From Micromonospora pattaloongensis (GTDB lineage Bacteria; Actinomycetota; Actinomycetes; Mycobacteriales; Micromonosporaceae), in the NCBI RefSeq assembly GCF_900107255.1, contig NZ_FNPH01000002.1:310001-374000 (forward strand): a stretch of 64,000 nucleotides of DNA, written 5' to 3'. Under the pieces are notes generated by a model. The model was not told the DNA's origin, did no database searches, and saw nothing but the letters and a program-made list of their open reading frames with translations. Of the stretch, positions 53,975-63,342 are shown in pieces; position 1 is the stretch's first letter; each line of letters begins with the position of its first letter. A program made the translations under genes and the position numbers.

Positions 53975-54045
53975 CGATCTTGCAGTTGTGGCGGCGACAA
54001 ATCGCCGTCAATGACGACAAAAGCACGGCCACAACTGCAAGATCG
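53975..54045. repeat. Long palindrome between convergent genes (copy 1)
   Basis: 18-bp perfect arms (53975-53992 with 54028-54045) around a 35-nt centre that holds a second small hairpin. Lies between the stops of bsaP and the leftward propeller gene. Probably a bidirectional terminator of a repeat family (see 58415-58462). Confidence 0.8.
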
Positions 54046-54059
54046 GCAGGGCGTCGGGG

Positions 54060-55241
54060 CTAGCGGATGTTGCCGGTGTGGCCGAGGGAGTAGCGGCCGG
54101 GTTGGGGCCAGACGACCAGGCCGTGCGGGCCGTTACCCACCGGGATGCGCGTGATGAGGCGGCCGTTGTCGGTGTCGATGACGTAGACCTCGCCGTGGTA
54201 GCGGCCGGCCAGCCAGAGTTGCTTGCCGTCCGCGGAGAGGCCACCCATGTCGGGGCTCCCGCCGCCGGGAAGCTGCCACTTCGCGACCGGCTTGAGGGTC
54301 GTGGTGTCCAGGACGCTGATGCTGCCCTCGTCGCGGTTGGAGACGAAGGCGCGGCGGCCGTCGCGGCTGAAGTAGATGCCGTGCGCGCCACGGCCGGTCG
54401 GGATGAAGCCGGTCTGTCGGGTCGCCGCCCCGTCGAAGACGTACACGCCGTGCGCGTGCATGTCGGCGACCAGGAAGTGCCGGCCGTCCGGGGTGAGCCG
54501 GGTGTCCTGCGGCATGCCGTTGGTCGCCTTGTCCAACGTGAAGGCGCGCAGCTTGCGGCGCGTCTCGGTGTCGACGGCGATCATCCGGTTCGCGAACTCG
54601 CAGCTGACCAGCATGGTCCGGCCGTCCGCGGTGAAATCCACGTGGTTGATGCCGGCGCAGTCCGGGAACTCCGCCGAGGACACCTTCTTCCAGGTCTTCG
54701 GGTCGTAGAAGTCGAGCCGCTTGAAGAACTCCGCCACCACCATGCCGTACTTGCCGTCCGGGGTGAAGTAGAGGTTGTAGACGTCCTCGACCTTGATCTC
54801 CTTGCCCGGCTTGCCGGTCTTCGGGTCGATCGGCACCAGCCCCCCGCCCGGCACCTTGCTGGAGGCCACGTAGAGGGTGGACAGGTCGTACGACGGGACG
54901 ATGTGCTGCGCCTCCTCGCCGCCCGGATACTTGTCGACCACCTTGTACGTCGTGGGGTCGATGACGTAGACGTCGTTGCTGACGGTGTGCGGGACGTAGA
55001 CCAGGTTGCGGTGCCCGCGCACCTGATCGCTGAGCATGTTCGGCCCGGCGGGGGCGTACACGTTGCGGGGGTCCGGGTCGGGCGGCATCCCCGGCAGGCG
55101 GTGTGGGGTGGCGGAGGCCGGCGGGGCGGCCGAGTTCGACGCCGGGGCCCGGGTCGGCGCCGGCCCCGTACGTTCGGTCACGCATCCGAACAGCGGCAGG
55201 GCGACGGTGGCGGCGAGCAGCGCCCGGCGTGACCTGGACAT
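54060..55241 (-). CDS. Beta-propeller (YVTN/YncE-type) lipoprotein
   Basis: 393 aa from ATG 55241 (the frame extends upstream without a start signal). Signal peptide and lipobox 'ALPLFGC'. Repeated propeller blades: 'DVYVIDPTTYKVV', 'GKYGMVV', 'GRRAFVSNRDEGSISVLD', 'GEVYVIDTDNG'. Extracytoplasmic; such proteins bind partners or act with redox enzymes. Function not assignable. Confidence 0.85.
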   Translation of the reverse strand: MSRSRRALLAATVALPLFGCVTERTGPAPTRAPASNSAAPPASATPHRLPGMPPDPDPRNVYAPAGPNMLSDQVRGHRNLVYVPHTVSNDVYVIDPTTYKVVDKYPGGEEAQHIVPSYDLSTLYVASSKVPGGGLVPIDPKTGKPGKEIKVEDVYNLYFTPDGKYGMVVAEFFKRLDFYDPKTWKKVSSAEFPDCAGINHVDFTADGRTMLVSCEFANRMIAVDTETRRKLRAFTLDKATNGMPQDTRLTPDGRHFLVADMHAHGVYVFDGAATRQTGFIPTGRGAHGIYFSRDGRRAFVSNRDEGSISVLDTTTLKPVAKWQLPGGGSPDMGGLSADGKQLWLAGRYHGEVYVIDTDNGRLITRIPVGNGPHGLVVWPQPGRYSLGHTGNIR

Positions 55242-55711
55242 AGCCACGGAGCGTAGGTGCGGCCCGGAGCGGGCGGGCCGGATCGCGCAACCCCGCGCCG
55301 GAGCGGCGGTCCCGAGCTGAACGGGGGCCGGTGCCCCGCTCGCCGTACCGGCACCGGTCCGGCTCCGAACGGTCAGCCCGAACTGCCGGACGTGCCGTTC
55401 GCGGCGCACGAGGTCGGTCGCGGGTTGCCGGTGGTGTACGGGAGTACGTCCCGGCACGTTCAGCTGCCCGGTCCACAGCGGACATCATGTCCCGCCGCGC
55501 GACAACTCAGGTGACGGTCCGCAATCGTTCAACCACGGGGAATCACCGGTAGGAACACGTTTTCACGACACCAGGCTGACGCAGCGTGGCCTGTCCAATG
55601 CGGAACGTCGTCGCGTAACGAAGCAGAAGTGAGTGGCGCTTACCCGATGACGACGTGCGGCGCGCGTCGATCATGACGCGCCCCGTTCTCCACACCCCCT
55701 CGGAGGCACCA
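55242..55711 (+). other. 470-bp intergenic region, no gene seen
   Basis: Divergent gap between the propeller lipoprotein and the LPITG protein. Frames present are Arg/Pro-rich and lack ribosome sites. It should hold two promoters; I see no clear -35/-10 pair. Confidence 0.5.
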
Positions 55712-56503
55712 ATGCGACAGCATCGACTCTCGATGCCTGCGCTGATCTCGGCGGCCGGCGTGACCGCCGCCCTCGCCCTCGCCACCCCGGCCTGGGCAGC
55801 GACGACGGTCCCCGCGCACCGGTACGGCGTCACCGCCGCCACGCCGGGCAACCCGCCGGGCGCCAACGGCACAGTCAAGATCGACGGCTTTCCGTACGAC
55901 GACGCGAACAACAACGAGCCGCACGTGACCTGCGAATTCCGGGTCGAGTTCTTCAACTTCGACGCGGGCGAGCGCGCCGATCTCATCCTCGAGGCCCAGC
56001 CGCCGTCCGGCGACTTCGTCGAGGTGGCCCGGCTCAACGATCAGCTCGTCAGCGACGACGACGCGACCGGCGGCTCGGTGCGCCGGGACCCGGACGCGTA
56101 CTTCCAGTTCTCCGCGAACGACCTCGACCTCGGCAAGGCGACCCCGCACCCGAAGCAGGGCTACCACCTTCGGCTCACCGTCGACCGGAAGAACCACCCG
56201 GAGTGGACCGAGAAGCACAAGGTGTTCTGGCTGCAGCCGTGCGCGGGCGGCGCGGAGGACTCGACGGACGAGCCCGGGGCCACGGCACCGCCGAGCGGGG
56301 ACGGCCAGGTCGGCGGAGACGCCGGCGCCGAGAACGGCGGCGAGGGCGGCGGCAATGCCGGCGGCGAGGGCGCCGACGACGGGGAGCTGCCGATCACCGG
56401 CGCCGCGGTCGGCGGTTTCATCGCGCTCGGCGCGGCCCTGGTGGCCGGCGGCGGCGCGCTGATGTTCGTCCGACGTCGACGGAGCGTGACCTTCACGAGC
56501 TGA
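55712..56503 (+). CDS. Sortase-anchored surface protein (LPITG)
   Basis: 263 aa from ATG 55712, 5 nt after CGGAGG. Signal peptide ending 'TPAWAATT', a compact domain with Cys in 'HVTCEFRVEFFNF', then a Gly/Glu/Asp linker, 'LPITG', a hydrophobic helix and 'RRRR' tail: the full cell-wall sorting signal. No sortase is nearby, so a housekeeping sortase must act. Function unknown. Confidence 0.85.
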   Translation: MRQHRLSMPALISAAGVTAALALATPAWAATTVPAHRYGVTAATPGNPPGANGTVKIDGFPYDDANNNEPHVTCEFRVEFFNFDAGERADLILEAQPPSGDFVEVARLNDQLVSDDDATGGSVRRDPDAYFQFSANDLDLGKATPHPKQGYHLRLTVDRKNHPEWTEKHKVFWLQPCAGGAEDSTDEPGATAPPSGDGQVGGDAGAENGGEGGGNAGGEGADDGELPITGAAVGGFIALGAALVAGGGALMFVRRRRSVTFTS

Positions 56504-56523
56504 CCTCGCGGCGGGAAACGGGT

Positions 56524-56544
56524 CGGCGGACGGTGCGTCCGCCG
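56524..56544 (+). terminator. Hairpin after the LPITG protein gene
   Basis: 9-bp perfect stem (56524-56532 with 56536-56544), 3-nt loop, 20 bp past the stop. The rest of the gap to 56820 shows no gene and presumably holds the next promoter. Confidence 0.65.
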
Positions 56545-56820
56545 GCCCGTTTCGCCGTCCGGGCCGGAAAGCGCTTTCTGGATGTTAGACGCGGCTCACA
56601 TTATCGATATGCATCGCTGTACTGACTGATATTTCCTGAGGTCAGGCGCATAATGGACCGCCATAGATGGGACTGAATAGCCGTTTAGCCGAACGCGCGT
56701 CGTCCTGGCATACGAGCGTACTGTTGCCCGCCCGTTACCGCAGCCGGCACAGTCGGCCCTAGATCACCGCGGTGCCATCGCTGCCGCCGCCCCCACTGGT
56801 CAAACCCCGAGGGAGACACG

Positions 56821-58389
56821 ATGGCTCTACGCCTTGCCGCCGGCACCGCCTGGGACGACGTTCTGGCCCGCGCCGTGGCCGCCACCCCCGAAGCGTTCGA
56901 CGCCGCACCGGCGAGCACCACCACGCTGCGTAACCTCGTCGAGGGAGGCTGGAAGTCCGCCGGCACGCCGACGCCGGTCCGCACCCCCGTCGACAACACC
57001 GTGCTGGTCAACCTGCCGCGGCTCGACGGCGACCTGGCCCGCGCGGCCGTACGCTTCGCCGCCGCCGAGCACCGCGACTGGGCCGCCACCCCGCTCGCCG
57101 AGCGGAAGGCGCGGGTCACCGCGGCGCTCGACGAGCTGACCCTCCACCGTGACCTGCTCGCCCTGCTGCTGGTCTGGGAGATCGGCAAGCCGTGGCGGCT
57201 CGCCTGCGCGGACGTGGACCGGGCGCTCGACGGCGTGCGCTGGTACGTCGAGGAGATCGACCGGATGCTCGCCGACGGCCGCGAGCCGCTCGCCGGCCCG
57301 GTCAGCAACATCGCCAGCTGGAACTACCCGATGAGCGTTCTGGTCCACGCCGAGCTGGTGCAGCTGCTCGCCGGCAACGCCGTGATCGCCAAGACCCCGT
57401 CCCAGGGCGGCGCCGTCTGCCTCACGGTCGCGCACGCGCTGATGCGCCGCGCCGGGCTGCCCGCCACGCTGCTCTCCGGCAGTGGCGAGGAGCTCTCCGA
57501 GGTGCTGGTGCGCGCGCCGGAGATCGGCGCGGTCGCGTTCGTCGGCGGGCGCTCCAACGGCGGCAAGGTCGCCGCCGCGCTGCTCGACACCGACAAGCGG
57601 CACATGATCGAACAGGAGGGCCTCAACGCCTGGGGCATCTGGAACTTCTCGCAGTGGGACCTGCTCGCCGCGCACCTCAAGAAGGGCTTCGAGTACGGCA
57701 AGCAGCGCTGCACCGCGTACCCCCGGTTCGTGGTCCAGCGGGACCTGGTCGACGAGTTCCTCGACATGTACCTGCCGGTGGTCCGGTCGGTGCGCTTCGG
57801 TCACCCGCTCGCGGTCGGCGAGGACTGGGCCGAGGGCGACGCCCTCCCGGAGCTCGACTTCGGACCGCTGATCAGCGGCGCCAAGGCCGACGAGTTGCGC
57901 CGCAAGGTCGACGAGGCGGTACGCGGCGGCGCGGTCCCGCTCTACCGCGGCAAGCTCGACGGCGCCCCGTTCCTGCCCGGCCAGGACACCTCCGCCTACG
58001 TCGCGCCGTCGGTGCTGCTCGCCCCGCCCGGCCGTTCCCGGCTCATGCACGCCGAGCCGTTCGGCCCGGTCGACACGATCGTCGTGGTCGACACCGAGGA
58101 TGAGCTGCTCGCCCAGATGAACGCCTCCAACGGCGCGCTGGTCGCCAGCCTCGCCTGCGACAACGAGGAGGAGGCGGCGAAGCTCGCCGTCGACCTGCAG
58201 GCGTTCAAGGTCGGCATTAACAAGCCACGCTCACGCGGCGACCGCGAGGAGCCGTTCGGTGGCCGGGGCGCGTCCTGGAAGGGGGCGTTCGTCGGCGGCG
58301 AGCTGCTCGTGCAGGCGGTCACCGTGGGCGGCAGCGAGGACCGCCTCTACGGCAACTTCCCCGACTACAACAGCTACCCCGCCACCTGA
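56821..58389 (+). CDS. Aldehyde dehydrogenase family protein
   Basis: 522 aa. Catalytic Cys in 'GKQRCTAYPRF', general-base region 'MIEQEGLNAWG', and a cofactor-side motif 'ASWNYPMSV'. Likely NAD(P)-dependent oxidation of an aldehyde; the substrate cannot be read. The usual 'ELGGK' around the Glu is altered to 'EQEGL', so activity should not be assumed. Monocistronic, ending in a palindrome shared with the convergent small gene. Confidence 0.85.
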   Translation: MALRLAAGTAWDDVLARAVAATPEAFDAAPASTTTLRNLVEGGWKSAGTPTPVRTPVDNTVLVNLPRLDGDLARAAVRFAAAEHRDWAATPLAERKARVTAALDELTLHRDLLALLLVWEIGKPWRLACADVDRALDGVRWYVEEIDRMLADGREPLAGPVSNIASWNYPMSVLVHAELVQLLAGNAVIAKTPSQGGAVCLTVAHALMRRAGLPATLLSGSGEELSEVLVRAPEIGAVAFVGGRSNGGKVAAALLDTDKRHMIEQEGLNAWGIWNFSQWDLLAAHLKKGFEYGKQRCTAYPRFVVQRDLVDEFLDMYLPVVRSVRFGHPLAVGEDWAEGDALPELDFGPLISGAKADELRRKVDEAVRGGAVPLYRGKLDGAPFLPGQDTSAYVAPSVLLAPPGRSRLMHAEPFGPVDTIVVVDTEDELLAQMNASNGALVASLACDNEEEAAKLAVDLQAFKVGINKPRSRGDREEPFGGRGASWKGAFVGGELLVQAVTVGGSEDRLYGNFPDYNSYPAT

Positions 58390-58414
58390 CGCGCGGCGTC
58401 CGCTCGCACGCCGG

Positions 58415-58462
58415 GTGTGGGTGCGTTTGTTGTCGTCATGGCGGCAACAAACGCACCCACAC
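58415..58462. repeat. Long palindrome between convergent genes (copy 2)
   Basis: 18-bp perfect arms (58415-58432 with 58445-58462), 12-nt loop. Arms differ from copy 1, but TTGTCGTCAT and a nearby CGGC are shared with the centre of copy 1 read on the opposite strand. Abuts the stop of the leftward small gene. Confidence 0.8.
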
Positions 58463-58669
58463 TCACTCGTGCGGCGGCCGTGCCTTGTCGGGCAGTGCCT
58501 GGGCGTGCCGCCCCCGCGGCGGCGGTCGCCCTTCGTACGTCTCCCGCCCGCGCGTCTCCTCGATCGGCGGGATCTTCGTCGGGCCCTCGTCCGCCTGCGG
58601 CGGGTACGCGCCGCCGTGGCTCGTGGTCGTCTTGCGCTGCGGCGGCTCTGCACGCTCTCGATCCGGCAC
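58463..58669 (-). CDS. Small hydrophilic protein
   Basis: 68 aa, GTG 58669 preceded by GAGGGAGGG at good spacing. Very polar, Pro/Arg/Glu-rich ('HGGAYPPQADEGPTKIPP'), probably disordered. Its ribosome site and its stop at the palindrome edge support a real gene; function unknown. Confidence 0.6.
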   Translation of the reverse strand: MPDRERAEPPQRKTTTSHGGAYPPQADEGPTKIPPIEETRGRETYEGRPPPRGRHAQALPDKARPPHE

Positions 58670-58815
58670 GCTGCCCTCCCTCAGGGAATCGTCGGCTTCC
58701 TTTCTGCTTCCCGGAGGGACGGCCGGGTAACTCGGAATCAGGTTGATTCAGCGGTCGCCGCTGGCGGGTGGTCCGGTCCTCGCCACCGGGACCGGACCAC
58801 CCGGGCGGCTCCTGC

Positions 58816-59913
58816 CTACGCCGACGAGGCAGGAGCCGTGGGGGTGCGCGGGGACACGGAGGGCGGCGGTACCGGCGCGGGCACCGCCGCCGGCGGCGAG
58901 GTGAGCGGCACGGTCACGCTGACCAGGTCGCCGTCCCGGTCCACCGGGCCCGGCCGGCCGAGCCGCCGCAGCGTGCGCAGCATCCCGGTGTTGTCCGCCC
59001 GGGTGTGCGCGATCAACGCCGCGTACGGCGCCCAGCCGGCGTGCGCCACCAGCCGGCGCAGCAGCGCGGTGCCGATCCCGCGGCGCTGCCACGCGTCCTC
59101 GACCAGCAGCGCCACCTCGCCGATCTCCCCCTCGGCCACCAGGTTCGCCATCGCCACCACGGGACCGCGCTCGTCGCCGAGCACGGCGAGCAGCGTCACC
59201 CCCTGCGCCGGCTCCAGCAGCCGCTCCAGCAGGGACCGGGAGGGAGCGGACGAGCCACCCAGGTAGCGACTGTGCAGGGTGCCGGCGGAGCAGCGCTCAT
59301 GAAGCGCGAGCACCGCGGGCAGGTCGTCGCCCGTCGCGGGACGCAGTGTCAACTCGGACCCGTCGGTCAGCACCAGGGTGACCTGGTCGGCGGCGCGGCG
59401 GCCGACGGTCGCGGCGAGCTCGACGATCGCCTGGGCCCGGGCGAACTCTGCCGGGGTGAAATCGGGCGCGGTGCGGACGATCTCGAACGCGCCACCGGCC
59501 GGATCGGGCAGCCACATCTCGTACCGCCGGAAGCCGGGCTGCCCCTCTCCGCTGGGCCGCCAGGTGACCGAGGTGGCGCCGAGGAGGCCGCCCAGCACGT
59601 CGCCGAGGGACTCGGGATCGCGTACCAGCCGGTTCGCCAGCCCCAGCGTGCGGGTCGGCTGGTCCGCCAGCCCGCGCGCCTCGGCCCGCGCCACCCACGG
59701 GTCGCGCCCGCGCCCCCGCTCCACCGCCGCGACCAGGTCCTGCCCCGTCATCGCGTCCGGCGCGTCGACGAGGAAATCGTCGACCGCGCCCGCCTCGGTC
59801 GTGTGCACCTGCACCGCCAGGATGTTGACCGACCTCAGGGCCAGGCTCGCGGCGAGCACCGCGAGATATCCCGGTCGGTCGTCGACTGTCGCCCTGATTC
59901 GCCAGAGTGCCAC
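58816..59913 (-). CDS. ACT-domain GNAT acetyltransferase
   Basis: 365 aa, GTG start. Residues 1-75 look like an ACT domain ('TVDDRPGYLAVLAASLA'); about 185-335 is a GNAT fold with acetyl-CoA loop 'QRRGIGTALLRRL'. The ACT part may sense an amino acid and control acetylation of a protein or small molecule. The neighbouring leftward gene also starts with an ACT domain. Confidence 0.82.
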   Translation of the reverse strand: MALWRIRATVDDRPGYLAVLAASLALRSVNILAVQVHTTEAGAVDDFLVDAPDAMTGQDLVAAVERGRGRDPWVARAEARGLADQPTRTLGLANRLVRDPESLGDVLGGLLGATSVTWRPSGEGQPGFRRYEMWLPDPAGGAFEIVRTAPDFTPAEFARAQAIVELAATVGRRAADQVTLVLTDGSELTLRPATGDDLPAVLALHERCSAGTLHSRYLGGSSAPSRSLLERLLEPAQGVTLLAVLGDERGPVVAMANLVAEGEIGEVALLVEDAWQRRGIGTALLRRLVAHAGWAPYAALIAHTRADNTGMLRTLRRLGRPGPVDRDGDLVSVTVPLTSPPAAVPAPVPPPSVSPRTPTAPASSA

Positions 59914-60040
59914 GGGGTGTCCCCCCTTTCACACGTTGCCTCCGGCCGCTCCCGGGTTGACCGGTCCGCGGCCCCATACCTCTCAGGAGACCACCTTGTC
60001 CCGGCTTCAGCCTGGCGCTTCGCTGTTTCTGGCCTATTGC

Positions 60041-60829
60041 TCAGCCGTGACTTCTCATGATCGGTAAATCGGCCGGCCCGGCGGTGACCAGATCGAGCCG
60101 GTCGCCGAGGATCGTCGCGGCCGCCCGGACGAGCTGGGCGATCCGGTCCACTTCGCTGATGTGGAAGGCGGCGGTCGGGAAAACGTCGCCGTCGGTGCGC
60201 GCGGTCACCAGCACCAGCCCGGCGCGCCCGAAGGGCGCCACCGCGTAGCGGGTCCCGTCGGGCCCGTCCAGCGCGCGGGCGCGCAGCGGCGTGACCTCGG
60301 GCATCCGCAGCGACTCCGGGGTACGCCAGCTCGCGTACGTGACGGCGGGCTGGCACTCGGACGGGTCGAGCTGCGCGTACGAGTCGGGCACGGCGCGCGC
60401 GGCGTCGAAGAGCGCCGGCCGTGGGGCCGACCCGTTGCGCACCGCCCAGTCGGCGGGCACGACCGCGGCGACCGCCCAGTCCGCGGCGAGCAGTCCGGGT
60501 ACGGCGTCGACGAGCGTGGCCAGGCCGTCGGCCGGGTTGGCCGCCATCTGGGCGAGCAGCTCGGCGTCCTGGCCCCCCGCCACGGGCGCGCCGATCGCCC
60601 GCCACACCCCGTCGACCTGCACGCCGGGGATCGCCGCGAGCCCGGCGAGCAGCCGCTCGACCCGGGACGCACCGGGCCAGACCACGGTGAAGTCGTCGAC
60701 GGCCCGGCCGCCGAGCCGCTCCAGCACGACGACCTGCACGATGTCGGCGCCGGAAACGCCCATCGTGCGTGCCACCTGGCCGAGCGCCCCCGGCCGGTCC
60801 GGCAGGGTCACGCGAACCCGCAACAACAT
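60041..60829 (-). CDS. ACT-domain protein
   Basis: 262 aa, ATG 60829. Residues 1-75 are ACT-like ('VTLPDRPGALGQVARTMG'). The remainder has a GAF-like pattern without a clear catalytic motif. Same orientation as the ACT-GNAT gene 127 bp downstream; both may respond to the same amino acid. Function otherwise unknown. Confidence 0.75.
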   Translation of the reverse strand: MLLRVRVTLPDRPGALGQVARTMGVSGADIVQVVVLERLGGRAVDDFTVVWPGASRVERLLAGLAAIPGVQVDGVWRAIGAPVAGGQDAELLAQMAANPADGLATLVDAVPGLLAADWAVAAVVPADWAVRNGSAPRPALFDAARAVPDSYAQLDPSECQPAVTYASWRTPESLRMPEVTPLRARALDGPDGTRYAVAPFGRAGLVLVTARTDGDVFPTAAFHISEVDRIAQLVRAAATILGDRLDLVTAGPADLPIMRSHG

Positions 60830-61063
60830 GTCAGCCCCCCTTTCACTCGGCGGGCCGGCGCTCCCGGCCGGCCGACACCCAGCCTGATCGGCGACCGTTT
60901 CATCCCTGTTGCCACGGCATGTCTCGGTGGGAAAACCGTCCTTGACACCCGCTGTGCACGTGCCATCAACTGTTCCGATGACCTTCCCCCCGGGTTACCG
61001 CACCGTGGTCGCCACTCCGTCCGGGATCCCCGCCGTCGGCCGTACCCGCGGATCGGGCCGCTG

Positions 61064-62110
61064 ATGTCCGAGCCCGGCTCCCCGCCCGCGGGCCTGGATC
61101 CCGACCGGCTCCACGCGCACCTCGCCGAGCACCGCCCGGAGCTGCTGGACGGCCCGCTGACCGCCCGGCTGATCGCCGGCGGGAAGTCGAACCTGACGTA
61201 CGTGGTCACCAGCGGCGCGCGGGAGTTCGTGCTGCGGCGGCCGCCGCTGGGGCACGTGCTGGCCACCGCGCACGACATGGGCCGCGAGTTCCGGGTGATC
61301 TCGGCGCTGGCCCCGACCGCCGTGCCGGTGCCGCAGCCGCTGCTGAACTGCGCCGACGAGCGGGTGCTGGGGGCGCCGTTCTACCTGATGGAACGGGTGC
61401 GCGGCGTGGTCTACCGGACGCGGGACCAGACCGACCCGCTCACCGCGGAGCAGCGCCGCGCGTTGGCGTTCGCGATGATGGACACCCTGGCCGCGCTGCA
61501 CGCGGTCGCGCCCGAGTCGGTCGGGCTGGGCGGCTTCGGGCGCCCCGAGGGCTACCTCGCGCGGCAGGTACGGCGCTGGAGCGGGCAGCTGGACCGCTCG
61601 CGCAGCCGGCCGCTGCCGGGCATCGACGAGCTGCGCGACCGGCTCGCCGCGACGGCGCCGGAGAGCGCGGCCGGGCGGCTGGTGCACGGCGACTACCGGC
61701 TCGACAACCTGATGGCCGACCCGGAGACGATGACCGTGCTCGCGGTCCTCGACTGGGAGATGGCCACGCTCGGTGACCCGCTCGCCGACCTCGGGCTGCT
61801 GCTGACGTACTGGGACGTGCTCGGCGGCGGCGAGGCCGGCCGGGGCAGCCCGGTGGCGGACGGGCTCGGCCCGCGCGCGGGTTTCCCGACCGGCGCCGCG
61901 CTGATTGACCGGTACGCGGCAGCCAGCGACATCGACGTCGGGCCGCTGCACTGGCACGTCGCGCTCGGCTGCTTCAAGCTCGCGGTGATCTGTGAGGGCA
62001 TCCACTACCGCTACACGCTCGGGCAGACCGTCGGCGGGGGTTTCGACCGGATCGGCGACATGGTGGCCCCGCTGGTGACGCACGGGCTCGCCGCCCTGAA
62101 GGAGGAGTAG
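61064..62110 (+). CDS. Phosphotransferase family protein (ACAD10/11-type kinase)
   Basis: 348 aa from ATG 61064. Aminoglycoside-phosphotransferase/choline-kinase fold with intact motifs: 'GGKSNLTYVV' loop, catalytic 'VHGDYRLDNL' and metal-binding 'LDWEMATLGDP'. It abuts an acyl-CoA dehydrogenase gene with no gap. In human ACAD10/11 the same two domains are fused and act on 4-hydroxyacyl-CoA, so a similar two-step pathway is likely. A useful contrast to the eroded kinase-like tail of NRPS-1. Confidence 0.88.
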   Translation: MSEPGSPPAGLDPDRLHAHLAEHRPELLDGPLTARLIAGGKSNLTYVVTSGAREFVLRRPPLGHVLATAHDMGREFRVISALAPTAVPVPQPLLNCADERVLGAPFYLMERVRGVVYRTRDQTDPLTAEQRRALAFAMMDTLAALHAVAPESVGLGGFGRPEGYLARQVRRWSGQLDRSRSRPLPGIDELRDRLAATAPESAAGRLVHGDYRLDNLMADPETMTVLAVLDWEMATLGDPLADLGLLLTYWDVLGGGEAGRGSPVADGLGPRAGFPTGAALIDRYAAASDIDVGPLHWHVALGCFKLAVICEGIHYRYTLGQTVGGGFDRIGDMVAPLVTHGLAALKEE

Positions 62111-63319
62111 ATGGACTTCAGCTTCGACCCCCGCACCTCGACGCTCTACGACGAGTTGCACGACTTCCTGGTCGAGCGGATCTATCCGGCGGAGCCGGTC
62201 TACGCCTCGCAGGTGGCCGACGAGGGATGGACGCGACCGCCGATCATGGCGGAGCTCAAGGCCGAGGCGCGCAAACGCGGGCTGTGGAACCTCTTCCTCC
62301 CCGACGCCCGCTACGGCGCCGGCCTGACGAACCTGCAGTACGCGCCGCTGGCGGAGCTGACCGGGCGCAGCCCCCACCTCGCGCCGGAGGCGCTCAACTG
62401 CGCCGCCCCGGACACCGGCAACATGGAGCTGCTGGCCGAGTTCGGCACCCCGGCCCAGCAGGAGCGGTGGCTGCGCCCGCTGCTCGACGGCGAGATCCGG
62501 TCGGCGTTCTGCATGACCGAGCCCGAGGTGGCCTCGTCGGACGCGACGAACATCGCGACGCGGATCCGCCGCGACGGCGACGAGTATGTGATCACCGGCC
62601 GCAAGTGGTGGTCGACCGGGGCGATGGACCCACAGTGCGAGATCTTCATCGTGATGGGCAAGACCGACCCGGACGCCGACCGGCACCGCCAGCAGAGCAT
62701 GGTGCTGGTTCCGCGGGACGCGCCCGGCGTGACGGTCAGGCGCGGGATGACGGTCTTCGGGTTCACCGACGGCGCGCACGGCGGGCACGCCGAGGTGGTC
62801 TTCGACGAGGTACGGGTGCCGGCGCAGAACCTCGTCGGCGCCGAGGGGGCGGGCTTCGCGATCGCGCAGGCGCGGCTCGGGCCGGGGCGCATCCACCACT
62901 GCATGCGGCTGATCGGCATGGCCGAGCGTGCCCTGGAGCTGCTCTGCCGGCGCACGTCGGATCGGGTGGCCTTCGGTCGGCCGTTGGCCGAGCAGGGGGT
63001 GATCCGGGACTGGATCGCGGAGTCGCGGGTGCGCATCGAGCAGGTGCGGCTGCTGGTGTTGAAGACCGCCTGGCTGATGGACACGGTGGGCAACAAGGGC
63101 GCGCACACCGAGATCCAGGCGATCAAGATCGCGACGCCGGCGATGGCGGAGTGGGTGATCGACAAGGCGATCCAGGCGCACGGCGCCGCCGGGGTCAGCC
63201 AGGACACCCCGCTGGCGCAGCTGTGGGCGCAGGCCCGCACCCTACGGCTGGCCGACGGCCCCGACGAGGTCCACCGCGCCTCCCTGGCCCGCCGCGAACT
63301 CCGCCGCTGGACCACCTGA
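62111..63319 (+). CDS. Acyl-CoA dehydrogenase
   Basis: 402 aa, ATG directly after the preceding stop. FAD enzyme of fatty- or hydroxy-acyl-CoA oxidation: '[15 protein letters not shown]' FAD-contact motif, '[12 protein letters not shown]', and '[14 protein letters not shown]' near the C-terminus. Operon with the kinase suggests removal of a phosphorylated hydroxyacyl-CoA. Confidence 0.92.
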   Translation: MDFSFDPRTSTLYDELHDFLVERIYPAEPVYASQVADEGWTRPPIMAELKAEARKRGLWNLFLPDARYGAGLTNLQYAPLAELTGRSPHLAPEALNCAAPDTGNMELLAEFGTPAQQERWLRPLLDGEIRSAFCMTEPEVASSDATNIATRIRRDGDEYVITGRKWWSTGAMDPQCEIFIVMGKTDPDADRHRQQSMVLVPRDAPGVTVRRGMTVFGFTDGAHGGHAEVVFDEVRVPAQNLVGAEGAGFAIAQARLGPGRIHHCMRLIGMAERALELLCRRTSDRVAFGRPLAEQGVIRDWIAESRVRIEQVRLLVLKTAWLMDTVGNKGAHTEIQAIKIATPAMAEWVIDKAIQAHGAAGVSQDTPLAQLWAQARTLRLADGPDEVHRASLARRELRRWTT

Positions 63320-63342
63320 CCCCCAGCCCACCCCAGCCACGA

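Noticed and set aside
60995-63181. 728-codon minus-strand frame opposite the phosphotransferase and acyl-CoA dehydrogenase
   Set aside because: Both plus-strand genes have intact family motifs; the antisense frame has low-complexity His/Arg/Gln composition.
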